This document shows, one piece after another, positions 8,483-17,289 of a stretch of DNA of 64,000 nt. Numbering within the stretch: the stretch's first letter is position 1; each line of letters begins with the position of its first letter. Made by a program: the position numbers and the translations under genes. The notes under the pieces are model-generated. The model made no database searches, was not told the DNA's origin, and was given only the letters and a program-made list of their open reading frames with translations. The DNA comes from Parasalinivibrio latis (GTDB lineage: Bacteria > Pseudomonadota > Gammaproteobacteria > Enterobacterales > Vibrionaceae): positions 3,472,001 to 3,536,000 of the forward strand of contig NZ_CP098812.1 of NCBI RefSeq assembly GCF_036825535.1, read 5' to 3'.

Positions 8483-9646
8483 TTATTCTATCTTTTGCGG
8501 TTTGAGCTTTACCAGCAAGGCTGTCGCAGCCATGACCGCCATCACCCAAAATGTTCCTGCACCGGTCATCTCGTACAGTTCTCCGCTGACCGCCGTCATC
8601 AGCGCCATAAATGCACCGAGAGGCAACGCACTGTAAAGTGCCTGGAGGGCAACAATCCGGCTTTCCCCGTCCTGCTGGATGTATTGCATCGCCGCCAGGT
8701 GGGCGATGGCAAAACTGACACCATGAAGCCCCTGAGCAAGGGTTACCGGGATAACGGCAGAGGTTGAGGCAATCACTACCCAGCGTACAACGGCCCCAAC
8801 AGCTGCGATCCTGAACAACGCCTGCGGGTTCCAGCCCCTGAACAGCTTCCCGGCTACGGCAAACATCACCACTTCGACAAAGACACCGAAACTCCACAGG
8901 TAGCCAATGCTTTGCTCAGAATAACCTTCCGATTTCCAGTAAAGGGCACTGAAACCATAGTAGGCGGCATGGCTGCCCTGTATTAACGCAATAATAAGCA
9001 GGAACCGAATGACCGAACCGTCACGCAGCAGTGCAAACACCTTTGGCCTGACCGTCGCCATTGACGGTTTTCCTTCCGGAACCGGGTTTGGCTTCAGCGC
9101 AGACATCGCAATGGCATACACCAGGCCCAGCCCGGAAATATAGGGAATCCACTGAGGCCCCCACAGACCGGCTACCCAACCGACAACCGTTGAACCGGCA
9201 ATAAACGCCAGAGATCCCCACAGCCGGGTTTTACCGTAATCGAGCAGCCCAATCCGGGTGTAATAGTTCGCCAGCGCATCGGATACCGGCACACTCGGCC
9301 CCACCAGAAGGTTGAAGAACACCGTCGCCAGGGAAAGCATTAAAAAATCCGAACCGGCTGCCAGATGGCTCATACAGGCAACCAGCCCAAACAAGCTCAG
9401 TACCCTCAGCCCCGGCAGCAGGTGCTCCACCCGGTGGAACAGCGGGGTAATGAAAAGGTTAGCCACGCAACGAGTCACAAGGCCCAGGCCAAGTATCAGG
9501 CCAATATCGGCAGCAGACAGACCAAGCCAGGCCATCCATACCGCCCAGAATGGCAGGTAAACGCCATAACAGAAAAAGAACCCGGAATAGTATTGAGAAA
9601 GCCAGACAAAAGGGCTGACCGAACGTATCGAACGCGTAGAAGGCAT
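8483..9646 (-). CDS. MFS transporter of the 3-phenylpropionate/nucleoside permease type (HcaT-like)
   Basis: Inner-membrane protein of 387 residues with 12 predicted helices. It belongs to the LacY/HcaT branch of the major facilitator superfamily, suggested by FFFCYGVYLPFWAVWM in helix 1, the DYGKTRLWGSLAFI stretch before helix 5 and FGVFVEVVMFAV in the second half. E. coli HcaT is annotated as a 3-phenylpropionate porter, but relatives are uncharacterised and the substrate here is unknown. Its gene lies 56 bases upstream of crbS on the same strand and could be co-transcribed with it, which may hint at a role with small organic acids. It diverges from the DUF294 gene across a 231-base region. 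Confidence 0.8.
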   Translation of the reverse strand: MPSTRSIRSVSPFVWLSQYYSGFFFCYGVYLPFWAVWMAWLGLSAADIGLILGLGLVTRCVANLFITPLFHRVEHLLPGLRVLSLFGLVACMSHLAAGSDFLMLSLATVFFNLLVGPSVPVSDALANYYTRIGLLDYGKTRLWGSLAFIAGSTVVGWVAGLWGPQWIPYISGLGLVYAIAMSALKPNPVPEGKPSMATVRPKVFALLRDGSVIRFLLIIALIQGSHAAYYGFSALYWKSEGYSEQSIGYLWSFGVFVEVVMFAVAGKLFRGWNPQALFRIAAVGAVVRWVVIASTSAVIPVTLAQGLHGVSFAIAHLAAMQYIQQDGESRIVALQALYSALPLGAFMALMTAVSGELYEMTGAGTFWVMAVMAATALLVKLKPQKIE

Positions 9647-9877
9647 AAAAAAACAGTCACAGGGAATCGTTTGCGGCCATTATGCCTGTAAAGGGAAAAG
9701 GCAGCCAGTATGCATCGTTACCCGGACAATAGACTAAAGTCGGCTGGCACATGTCTGGGGAGTACGACAGACTTAACTGGAGCCGTGCCCGGTTGGAATA
9801 CAGGCAAAGCGTCGGGGTCACCATGACCTTTCCTGTAGGTTGAAACCGGTCTGAACCGCGACTGCGAGAGGGACGCC

Positions 9878-11677
9878 ATGCCAGACAGATTTGACGCCAC
9901 ACTGACCCCCTTTAACCGCCTCTCTGCCGGGGAGCAGAACAAATTACGTTCATCTCTTGATGTGGGTTATTTCCGTGGCGGTGAAACCATTCTGCCGGCA
10001 GGAGATGCCCCCGGGCACCTTTTTATCATCATTAAAGGCAGTGTTGAGGAAACCTCTGCTTCCGGGGATGAAATTCATGCCCATTACACCAATGATGATC
10101 TTTTTGATATTCCGTCCCAGTTCGGCAAACCCAGTAAACACAATTACAAGGCACTGGAAGACACCCTGTGTTACCTGCTCCCTTCTGAAATTTTCAGAGA
10201 TCTTTACAGTGCCAACGGCGAGTTTGCGGCCTATTTTGATAACAGCCTCTCCAAGCGCCAGCAATTGGTAGAACAAGCCCAGCAAAAACAGAACCTGGCT
10301 GAATTTATCCTTACCCGGGTCGATGATTCCACCATCCAGCAGGCATTGATCGTTCCCGGCACCATTACCATCGGTGATGTCACTGCCGAAATGCGCCAAC
10401 AAAAAGCTGACTGTGTGATGGTGAAACTTGAAAACCATCCGCACCCGTGGGGGATCGTCACCCGTACCAACCTGCTGCATGCCCTGGTGCTGGACGGCTA
10501 TTGCGTGGACAGCCCAATCAGTGAAATCGCCACCTCACCGGTGATCCAGATTGAGAAAGGGGAATACCTGTACACAGCCATGCTGGCGATGACCCGGGAA
10601 AAAGTAAAGCGGGTCCAGGTTATGGACGGAGGAGAGTGCGTTGGGCAACTTGACCTTACTCAGGTACTGAGCCTCTTTGCCACCCACTCCCATGTCCTGA
10701 CCCTGCGCATTGCCCGGGCTGAAAGTATTGAAGAGCTGGCTATCGCTGCGCACGGTCAGCGGAAGCTGGTACAGACGCTGGTAACCAATGGTATCCACAC
10801 CAAGTTTATGATGGAGCTGTTGGCAACGGTCAATGAACAAATTATTGAGAAAGCTTTCCGCCTGGTGGTACCGCCAAAATACCAACAGCACTGCTGCCTG
10901 ATGGTACTTGGGTCTGAAGGACGAGGGGAGCAGATCCTTAAAACAGACCAGGATAATGCCCTGATACTGAACAATGATATCGACTGGCCGGACTGCGCAG
11001 AGGTCATGAACCAGTTCTCACAAACCCTGGCGCAACTTGGCTACCCGCCCTGCCCCGGAAACGTCATGGTCAGCAACCCCAAATGGGTCAAAACTCAGGC
11101 TGACTGGCTCCAGACAATCCGGGTGATGACTCAAAATGCCAATCACAGCAGCTTGATGGATCTCTCGATTATCGCTGACTGCCATGCTGTTGCCGGCAAC
11201 AAAACCCTGATAGAACCGCTTGAGGAAACGCTGAGCGATTGCACCAGAGACAACATGCTGCTGCTCAACACATTTATCCGGGCAGCACTTGCGTTCCGGG
11301 TTCCCCTTTCGCTGTTTGGCAACCTTAAAGCCGACAAAGACGGGCTGGATGTAAAAAAGGGGGGGATTTTTCCCATCGTCCATGGCCTGAGGTCACTGGC
11401 ACTGGAAAAGGGCCTGACCGAAAAGAACTCTTTTGACCGCTTGAATGCGTTGCGGCAGATGGGCTATCTCGAAGAAGACACAGCCTCCAACCTTGAAGAG
11501 GCCCTTAAACTCTTTATCACACTGCGCCTTTCCTCCCAGCTGGAAGAAGAGGCCTCCGGCAACAACCTTGATGTTTCGCGGCTGCCACGCACCGAACGCG
11601 ATCTCCTGCGTCACAGTCTGCACATCGTCAAGAAATTCAAAGAGTGGCTGGCTTTCCACTATCAGGTCAGGGACTAA
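9878..11677 (+). CDS. DUF294 putative nucleotidyltransferase with cNMP-binding and CBS domains
   Basis: Predicted cytoplasmic protein of 599 residues. Domains: cyclic-nucleotide-binding-like fold (about 12-135), two CBS motifs (about 155-265), a DUF294 nucleotidyltransferase-like domain (about 290-430) with GSEGRGEQ (345-352) and DQDNAL (358-363), which match the GSxxR...DxD metal-binding pattern of the GlnE/GlnD fold, and a helical DUF294 C-terminal domain (about 455-590). This architecture is widely encoded next to an exonuclease and to acs or symporter genes in proteobacteria. Target unknown; protein or RNA nucleotidylation controlled by a nucleotide signal is a reasonable guess. The exonuclease gene begins 9 bases after the stop. 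Confidence 0.85.
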   Translation: MPDRFDATLTPFNRLSAGEQNKLRSSLDVGYFRGGETILPAGDAPGHLFIIIKGSVEETSASGDEIHAHYTNDDLFDIPSQFGKPSKHNYKALEDTLCYLLPSEIFRDLYSANGEFAAYFDNSLSKRQQLVEQAQQKQNLAEFILTRVDDSTIQQALIVPGTITIGDVTAEMRQQKADCVMVKLENHPHPWGIVTRTNLLHALVLDGYCVDSPISEIATSPVIQIEKGEYLYTAMLAMTREKVKRVQVMDGGECVGQLDLTQVLSLFATHSHVLTLRIARAESIEELAIAAHGQRKLVQTLVTNGIHTKFMMELLATVNEQIIEKAFRLVVPPKYQQHCCLMVLGSEGRGEQILKTDQDNALILNNDIDWPDCAEVMNQFSQTLAQLGYPPCPGNVMVSNPKWVKTQADWLQTIRVMTQNANHSSLMDLSIIADCHAVAGNKTLIEPLEETLSDCTRDNMLLLNTFIRAALAFRVPLSLFGNLKADKDGLDVKKGGIFPIVHGLRSLALEKGLTEKNSFDRLNALRQMGYLEEDTASNLEEALKLFITLRLSSQLEEEASGNNLDVSRLPRTERDLLRHSLHIVKKFKEWLAFHYQVRD

Positions 11678-11686
11678 CCGGACATC

Positions 11687-12310
11687 ATGAACCTACTACG
11701 CCGCCTCTGGTACAGGCGCAAGTATCAGGACACACCTTTTGCTTCCCTGTTTGATCAACCGGATCAGCATGAATTGGTCGCACTTGATTGCGAAACAACC
11801 AGCCTGGATCCCAAACATGCGGAGCTGGTTACCATCGCTGCCGTGCGGATCCGGGCCAACCAGATCCTCACCAGCCAGCCCCTGCAACTGGCGCTCCATG
11901 CTCCCGATACGCTCGACGGTGTATCCGTCGCCATCCACCGGATACGCCACCAGGATCTTAAGCAGGGGTTAGGGGACAGGGAGGCGATGGAACAGCTGCT
12001 CGAGTTTATCGGCAACCGTCCAGTTGTGGGGTACCACATCCGGTATGACATGGAGATCCTGAGCCGCTACAGCCGGCAGCTATTTGGCTTCCCGCTGCCC
12101 AACCCTCTGGTTGAAGTCAGCCATATGTACCAGAAACGGTTGGAAAGGCTGCTTCCCAATGCTTATTACGACCTCAGTATCGAGGCAATAACCCGTCACC
12201 TGAAACTGCCGGATTCCAGCCGGCATGATGCCCTGGCCGATGCCATATCTGCGGCGCTTATTTATGTCAGGCTTAAGTACGGTTCAGTCACTACACCAAC
12301 AGGTTACTGA
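11687..12310 (+). CDS. DnaQ-family 3'-5' exonuclease (DEDDh)
   Basis: Protein of 207 residues. All catalytic acids of the DEDDh exonuclease fold are visible: Asp34 and Glu36 in ALDCETT, Asp121 in GYHIRYDMEIL, and His180 with Asp185 in SSRHDALADA. It is an isolated exonuclease domain, without polymerase-binding or BRCT parts, preceded by a short basic N-terminus (RRLWYRRKY). It is encoded directly after the DUF294 gene and ahead of acs, a conserved pairing. Substrate (DNA, RNA or a small nucleotide) cannot be told from the sequence. It is probably the last gene of the two-gene unit. Confidence 0.87.
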   Translation: MNLLRRLWYRRKYQDTPFASLFDQPDQHELVALDCETTSLDPKHAELVTIAAVRIRANQILTSQPLQLALHAPDTLDGVSVAIHRIRHQDLKQGLGDREAMEQLLEFIGNRPVVGYHIRYDMEILSRYSRQLFGFPLPNPLVEVSHMYQKRLERLLPNAYYDLSIEAITRHLKLPDSSRHDALADAISAALIYVRLKYGSVTTPTGY

Positions 12311-12636
12311 GGCAGCACTGCATCTCTCCCTGTTTAGCCCATCCTTTACCGTTGCAGTTTCGCGACAACTTGATCATCCCCTCACAATTAGGATTAAAGG
12401 CAAGGAAATGTGCACATTTATGCCACAGTCCTCCTAAAGTCTAATTGTCCATAATTCCTATCTATCAGACTGTTATAGGCACGGTATCGCCGCAACACGC
12501 AGACGGTGCTTCATAAACTAAACCCGGCAAATCTAACTGGCATGATTTCGCGTAATTTTCTGTACTCCACGCGTTGACGCGTTATCCGCCCCATACCGTT
12601 TGACCGGCAAATTATAAAGGAACAAGGAGATTCAGG
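12311..12636 (+). promoter_or_regulatory. Control region upstream of acs
   Basis: 326 bases with no gene. It holds a 14-bp palindrome (12406-12419), a TTGACGC element at 12574-12580 (63 bases before the start codon, the same string and distance as in the symporter operon), and an AAGGAG ribosome site just before the ATG. No sigma70 pair with standard spacing stands out, which fits an activator-dependent promoter such as expected under CrbR and CRP. Confidence 0.55.
12406..12419. promoter_or_regulatory. 14-bp palindrome AAATGTGCACATTT upstream of acs
   Basis: Perfect palindrome 218 bases before the acs start. Its two halves, AAATGTG and CACATTT, are exactly the outer arms of the CRP consensus but lack the 8 central bases, so it is unlikely to bind CRP in the normal way. 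It could be an operator for another dimeric regulator. Confidence 0.35.
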
Positions 12637-14586
12637 ATGAGTGAGGTCCACGTATATCCAGTAAACCCGGATATTAAGGCTAAGGCACACGCCGACAACG
12701 ATACCTACCAGGCGATGTACCAACAGTCAGTGACCGACCCGGAAGGGTTTTGGGGAGAGCAAGGCAAGATCGTCGACTGGATCAAGCCTTACACCAAAGT
12801 GAAGGAAACCTCCTTTGACACAGGGCACGTCAGCATTAAGTGGTTTGAGGACGGCCAGCTTAACGTTTCAGCCAACTGTATTGACCGCCATCTTGCCACC
12901 CGCGGTGACAAAACGGCCATCATTTGGGAAGGTGATGACCCGTCTGATGACAAGACCCTGACCTTTAACGAACTCCATGAAGACGTCTGTAAGTTCGCCA
13001 ACGCGCTGAAAGCCCAGGGCGTACGTAAGGGTGACGTCGTATGTATCTACATGCCGATGGTTGTAGAGGCCGCTGTTGCCATGCTGGCCTGTACCCGTAT
13101 CGGTGCAGTGCATACCATCGTATTTGGTGGCTTCTCTCCAGAGGCTCTGGCCGGGCGTATTGTCGATTCGGATGCCAAGGTAGTCATTACCGCTGACGAA
13201 GGTATCCGTGGTGGCCGGGCTGTCCCCCTCAAGAAGAATGTCGATGAAGCTCTGGCTAACCCAGAGGTAAAAACTATCAGCAAAGTAGTGGTTTTCCAGC
13301 GTACCGGCGGCGACATTGACTGGCATGAACAGCGTGATGTCTGGTGGCACGAGTCAACGGCTGAACAGCCTGCTGAATGTGCACCGGAACCAATGAATGC
13401 CGAAGATCCGCTGTTTATCCTCTACACCTCCGGGTCTACCGGTAAACCAAAAGGTGTACTGCACACCACTGGCGGTTACCTTGTTTATGCCACCATGACT
13501 TTCAAGTATGTCTTTGACTACCAGGAAGACGAAGTATTCTGGTGTACAGCAGACGTGGGCTGGATCACCGGCCACAGCTACCTGGTTTACGGTCCGCTTT
13601 CCAACGGCGCGACCACCATCCTGTTTGAAGGTGTGCCAAACTACCCGTCTACTGCCCGCATGAGCGAAGTGGTCGACAAGCACAACGTCAATATCCTCTA
13701 CACCGCCCCGACTGCTATCCGTGCACTGATGGCAAAAGGCAACGAAGCCATTGAAGGCACGCACCGCAGTTCCCTGCGTATTATGGGCTCAGTCGGAGAG
13801 CCGATTAATCCGGAAGCCTGGGAGTGGTACCACCGCACCATCGGTGACGAGCGCTGCCCGATTGTTGATACCTGGTGGCAAACCGAAACCGGCGGCATCC
13901 TGATCACTCCACTCCCCGGTGCGACTGACCTCAAACCCGGCTCTGCCACCCGCCCATTCTTCGGTGTTCAGCCGGCGCTGGTCGACAACATTGGAAACAT
14001 CCTTGACGGTGCGACCGAAGGCAACCTGGTCATCCTCGATTCCTGGCCGGGCCAGATGCGCACTGTTTATGGTGACCACGAACGATTCGAGCAGACTTAC
14101 TTCTCTACCTTCAAAGGTATGTACTTTACCGGTGACGGTGCCCGTCGTGATGAAGATGGTTATTTCTGGATCACTGGCCGTGTAGATGATGTACTGAACG
14201 TATCCGGCCACCGTATGGGTACGGCAGAAATTGAGTCCGCACTGGTTGCTTTCGACAAGATTGCAGAAGCCGCTGTTGTCGGTGTACCGCACGACATCAA
14301 GGGCCAGGCAATCTACGCCTACATCACTCTCAATGCCGGTGAAGTGCCGAGCGCAGAGCTGCATAAAGAAGTGAAAGACTGGGTACGCAAGGAAATCGGC
14401 CCAATAGCAACTCCTGACTTCATGCACTGGACCGACGCCCTGCCGAAGACCCGCTCGGGCAAGATCATGCGCCGTATCCTGCGCAAGATTGCTACAGGCG
14501 ACACCTCTAACCTGGGTGATACGTCGACACTGGCCGATCCATCAGTTGTCGAACGCCTGATTGCGGAAAAGCAGAACCTGTCATGA
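12637..14586 (+). CDS. acs: Acetyl-CoA synthetase
   Basis: Converts acetate, ATP and CoA to acetyl-CoA, AMP and pyrophosphate in two steps. It is the high-affinity route for scavenging acetate. 649 residues, the normal length. Seen: the AMP-binding P-loop YTSGSTGKPKG (near residue 265), the acyl-adenylate motif DTWWQTETGG (near 412), TGDGARRDEDGYFWITGRVDD (near 500) and the C-terminal SGKIMRRILRK, whose lysine is the site of regulatory acetylation in relatives. A good AAGGAG ribosome site precedes the ATG. Expected to be activated by CrbSR, whose genes are in the same window, and likely by CRP. Transcribed alone, with a terminator after it. Confidence 0.97.
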   Translation: MSEVHVYPVNPDIKAKAHADNDTYQAMYQQSVTDPEGFWGEQGKIVDWIKPYTKVKETSFDTGHVSIKWFEDGQLNVSANCIDRHLATRGDKTAIIWEGDDPSDDKTLTFNELHEDVCKFANALKAQGVRKGDVVCIYMPMVVEAAVAMLACTRIGAVHTIVFGGFSPEALAGRIVDSDAKVVITADEGIRGGRAVPLKKNVDEALANPEVKTISKVVVFQRTGGDIDWHEQRDVWWHESTAEQPAECAPEPMNAEDPLFILYTSGSTGKPKGVLHTTGGYLVYATMTFKYVFDYQEDEVFWCTADVGWITGHSYLVYGPLSNGATTILFEGVPNYPSTARMSEVVDKHNVNILYTAPTAIRALMAKGNEAIEGTHRSSLRIMGSVGEPINPEAWEWYHRTIGDERCPIVDTWWQTETGGILITPLPGATDLKPGSATRPFFGVQPALVDNIGNILDGATEGNLVILDSWPGQMRTVYGDHERFEQTYFSTFKGMYFTGDGARRDEDGYFWITGRVDDVLNVSGHRMGTAEIESALVAFDKIAEAAVVGVPHDIKGQAIYAYITLNAGEVPSAELHKEVKDWVRKEIGPIATPDFMHWTDALPKTRSGKIMRRILRKIATGDTSNLGDTSTLADPSVVERLIAEKQNLS

Positions 14587-14620
14587 TTTTCCCCTGACGG
14601 GAAAGGCATTTAAGTTAAAG

Positions 14621-14645
14621 GGCTGCGGAAACGCAGCCTTTTTAT
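14621..14645 (+). terminator. Rho-independent terminator after acs
   Basis: 7-bp GC stem GGCTGCG/CGCAGCC with a GAAA tetraloop, flanked by AAAG and TTTTT that extend the pairing and give the T run. Confidence 0.88.
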
Positions 14646-14918
14646 TTCTTCTCTTGTTAGCGTTTCTGTTACATACCAGACAGATTTTCAGACCGTCATT
14701 CTTCAGACAAACGATCTTCTGGAACCTTTGAAACGAGAGGGGCTGGCAGCGTTCTTGCGGAGATTAGACCAGTATTTTGCTGCGATTTGCGTTGAATTCT
14801 CTATAATTGGCCAGACACGAAAAAATTTCGTCCAATTATTGTTGCCAGCAATACGGGTAATCGCTAAGAATGGACGTTCGGGACTTTTCGTCGCAACTTA
14901 CCGGTAAATTGCATCATT
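14646..14918 (+). promoter_or_regulatory. Promoter region of aroQ-accB-accC
   Basis: No gene is seen in this stretch. A consensus -10 TATAAT is at 14802-14807. The nearest -35-like hexamer is TTGCTG at 14777-14782 with a long 19-base spacer. A small hairpin (CGAAA-AAA-TTTCG) lies just downstream in what would be the leader of about 100 bases. Confidence 0.5.
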
Positions 14919-15368
14919 ATGGCTAAAGATCACAAAATATTATTGCTCAATGGCCCAAACCTAAATTTGCTGGGTCTACGCGAGCCAGGCCACTACGGCA
15001 ATCAAACTCTGGATAACATTGTCGTAAACCTGACAAAACAGGCTGAAGATCTTGGTATTACTCTCGAACATATTCAGTCAAACGCGGAACATGAGCTGAT
15101 CAATGCCATCCACCAAGCACATGGCAACGTCGATTTCATTATTATAAACCCAGCGGCGTTTACTCACACCAGTGTGGCAATACGCGATGCATTGCTCGGG
15201 GTTGCAATCCCATTTATTGAAGTCCATTTGTCCAACGTGCATGCACGTGAACCATTCCGCAACCACTCTTACCTGTCTGACAAGGCAGTGGGCGTTATTT
15301 GCGGACTGGGGGCAGATGGATATGAATTCGCCCTGCAGGCAGCTGCTCGCCGCCTGCAGTCTGCTTGA
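14919..15368 (+). CDS. aroQ: Type II 3-dehydroquinate dehydratase
   Basis: Dehydrates 3-dehydroquinate to 3-dehydroshikimate in the shikimate pathway; a soluble dodecameric enzyme. 149 residues, typical length. Motifs: LLNGPNLNLLGLREP at the N-terminus with the lid-loop arginine and the tyrosine of GHYG, IINPAAFTHTSVAIRDAL around residues 75-92, and EVHLSNVHAREPFRNHSYLS around 100-120 with the catalytic His. The ATG has only a weak ribosome site. First gene of the aroQ-accB-accC unit found in many gammaproteobacteria; accB follows after 30 bases. Confidence 0.96.
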   Translation: MAKDHKILLLNGPNLNLLGLREPGHYGNQTLDNIVVNLTKQAEDLGITLEHIQSNAEHELINAIHQAHGNVDFIIINPAAFTHTSVAIRDALLGVAIPFIEVHLSNVHAREPFRNHSYLSDKAVGVICGLGADGYEFALQAAARRLQSA

Positions 15369-15398
15369 ACCATACAACAGATTCAAAGAGAAGAGACC

Positions 15399-15860
15399 AT
15401 GGATATTCGTAAAATCAAGAAGCTGATCGAGTTGGTAGAAGAGTCTGGAATCGCCGAACTGGAAATCTCAGAAGGTGAAGAGTCTGTACGCATCAGCCGT
15501 GCAATCGCGCCTGTTGCAGCTGTTGCTGCGCCACAGGTTGTTGCAGCCCCTGCTCCTGTAGCAGCGCCAGCTCCGGCTCAACCAGTTGCTGAAGCACCTG
15601 CTCCTGCTGCAAGCAGTGCCGTAAGCGGCCACGCTGTAGTTTCCCCAATGGTTGGTACCTTCTACAGCTCACCAAGCCCAGATGCAGCAGCTTTCGTTGA
15701 AGTTGGCCAGAAAGTTAACGTCGGCGATACCCTGTGCATCGTTGAAGCTATGAAGATGATGAACCAGATCCAGGCTGACAAAGCCGGTGTGGTTAAAGCC
15801 ATCCTGTGTGAAGACGGTCAGCCGGTTGAGTTTGACGAGCCTCTGATCATCATCGAATAA
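15399..15860 (+). CDS. accB: Biotin carboxyl carrier protein of acetyl-CoA carboxylase
   Basis: Carries the carboxybiotin between biotin carboxylase and carboxyltransferase in the first step of fatty acid synthesis. 153 residues. N-terminal helix-rich domain (1-35) that contacts AccC, an Ala-Pro-rich flexible linker (about 37-72), and a C-terminal biotinyl domain with the biotin-accepting Lys119 in VEAMKMM and the thumb region SPMVGTFYSSPSPDA. Good AGAGA ribosome site. It lies 12 bases ahead of accC and is co-transcribed with it. In E. coli AccB represses its own operon; nothing in the sequence tests that here. Confidence 0.97.
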   Translation: MDIRKIKKLIELVEESGIAELEISEGEESVRISRAIAPVAAVAAPQVVAAPAPVAAPAPAQPVAEAPAPAASSAVSGHAVVSPMVGTFYSSPSPDAAAFVEVGQKVNVGDTLCIVEAMKMMNQIQADKAGVVKAILCEDGQPVEFDEPLIIIE

Positions 15861-15872
15861 CCGGGGGCAAAC

Positions 15873-17216
15873 ATGCTAGACAAGATTGTAATTGCCAACC
15901 GTGGTGAGATCGCGCTGCGAATCCTGCGTGCAGCAAAAGAGCTGGGCATCAAGACCGTTGCCGTTCACTCTACCGCTGACCGCGATCTCAAGCACGTGTT
16001 GCTGGCTGACGAGACCATCTGTATCGGTCCTGCATCGAGCACTGAAAGTTACCTGAATATCCCTCGCATCATCAGTGCGGCAGAAATTACCGGCGCGGTT
16101 GCCATCCACCCGGGTTACGGTTTCCTGTCAGAAAATGCTGACTTCGCCGAGCAGGTAGAGCGCTCAGGCTTTATTTTCGTTGGCCCTAAAGCAGACACTA
16201 TCCGCCTGATGGGTGACAAGGTCTCTGCAATCAACGCGATGAAAAAAGCCGGCGTACCTTGTGTACCAGGCTCTGACGGCCCGCTGGACAATGATTCAGC
16301 CAAGAACAAAGCGTTTGCTAAACGTATTGGCTACCCGGTTATCATCAAGGCATCCGGTGGCGGTGGCGGCCGCGGTATGCGTGTTGTCCGCAATGAAGCC
16401 GAACTCGATCAATCCATTGCCATGACCCGTGCCGAAGCCAAAGCGGCGTTCAGCAACGACATGGTATACATGGAGAAATACCTGGAAAACCCTCGCCATA
16501 TCGAGATCCAGGTTATCGCTGACGGCCAGGGCAATGCTATCCACCTGGGTGAGCGTGACTGCTCTATGCAGCGCCGCCACCAGAAAGTTGTGGAAGAAGC
16601 ACCAGCGCCGGGCATCACTGCAGACATGCGTAAGTTCATCGGTGAGCGTTGCTGCCGTGCATGTATCGAAATCGGCTACCGCGGTGCCGGTACGTTCGAA
16701 TTCCTGTACGAAAACGGTGAGTTTTACTTCATTGAAATGAACACCCGTATCCAGGTTGAACACCCGGTTACTGAAATGGTTACCGGTGTGGATCTGGTGA
16801 AAGAGCAGCTTCGTATTGCAGCCGGCCAACCTCTGTCTTTCACCCAGAATGACATCCAACTGCGTGGCCACGCTATCGAATGCCGTATCAACGCAGAGGA
16901 TCCCGTCCGCTTCCTGCCTAGCCCAGGAAAGATCAACCGCTTCCATGCACCGGGCGGCATGGGCGTACGTTGGGAGTCGCACATTTACTCAGGCTACACC
17001 GTACCGCCTTACTACGATTCAATGATCGGTAAGCTGATCTGTTACGGTGAGAACCGCGACGTGGCCATTGCCCGTATGCGCAATGCACTGAGCGAGATGA
17101 TCGTTGACGGTATCAAGACCAACGTACCGCTTCAGCTTGAGATCATGAAAGACGAGAACTTCCAACACGGTGGTACCAATATCCACTACCTGGAAAAGAA
17201 ACTCGGCCTGCAGTAA
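15873..17216 (+). CDS. accC: Biotin carboxylase subunit of acetyl-CoA carboxylase
   Basis: ATP-dependent carboxylation of biotin on AccB. 447 residues, as in E. coli. ATP-grasp enzyme: N-terminal MLDKIVIANRGEIALRILRA, the glycine-rich ATP lid SGGGGGRGMRVV (about 164-175), the catalytic segment FIEMNTRIQVEHPVTE (about 285-300) and RIQVEHPVTEMVTG, then the C-terminal domain. Its ribosome site GGGG lies in the short accB-accC gap. A long perfect hairpin terminator ends the operon. Supplies malonyl-CoA synthesis with the acetyl-CoA made upstream by Acs. Confidence 0.97.
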   Translation: MLDKIVIANRGEIALRILRAAKELGIKTVAVHSTADRDLKHVLLADETICIGPASSTESYLNIPRIISAAEITGAVAIHPGYGFLSENADFAEQVERSGFIFVGPKADTIRLMGDKVSAINAMKKAGVPCVPGSDGPLDNDSAKNKAFAKRIGYPVIIKASGGGGGRGMRVVRNEAELDQSIAMTRAEAKAAFSNDMVYMEKYLENPRHIEIQVIADGQGNAIHLGERDCSMQRRHQKVVEEAPAPGITADMRKFIGERCCRACIEIGYRGAGTFEFLYENGEFYFIEMNTRIQVEHPVTEMVTGVDLVKEQLRIAAGQPLSFTQNDIQLRGHAIECRINAEDPVRFLPSPGKINRFHAPGGMGVRWESHIYSGYTVPPYYDSMIGKLICYGENRDVAIARMRNALSEMIVDGIKTNVPLQLEIMKDENFQHGGTNIHYLEKKLGLQ

Positions 17217-17233
17217 TTTTTATTACTGAGAGC

Positions 17234-17261
17234 AAAACGCCCGCAAATTGCGGGCGTTTTT
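17234..17261. terminator. Bidirectional terminator between accC and cysE
   Basis: Inverted repeat AAAACGCCCGCAA / TTGCGGGCGTTTT (13 bp, 1-base centre; realistic 11-bp stem with AAATT loop). T runs on both strands, between convergent genes. Confidence 0.9.
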
Positions 17262-17289
17262 GTCTCTGAAGCTCAGGGTGATCGAAATA

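Noticed and set aside
12371..12386. CRP-like TGATC-N6-TCACA before acs
   Set aside because: The right half is perfect, but the left half matches only two of five bases.
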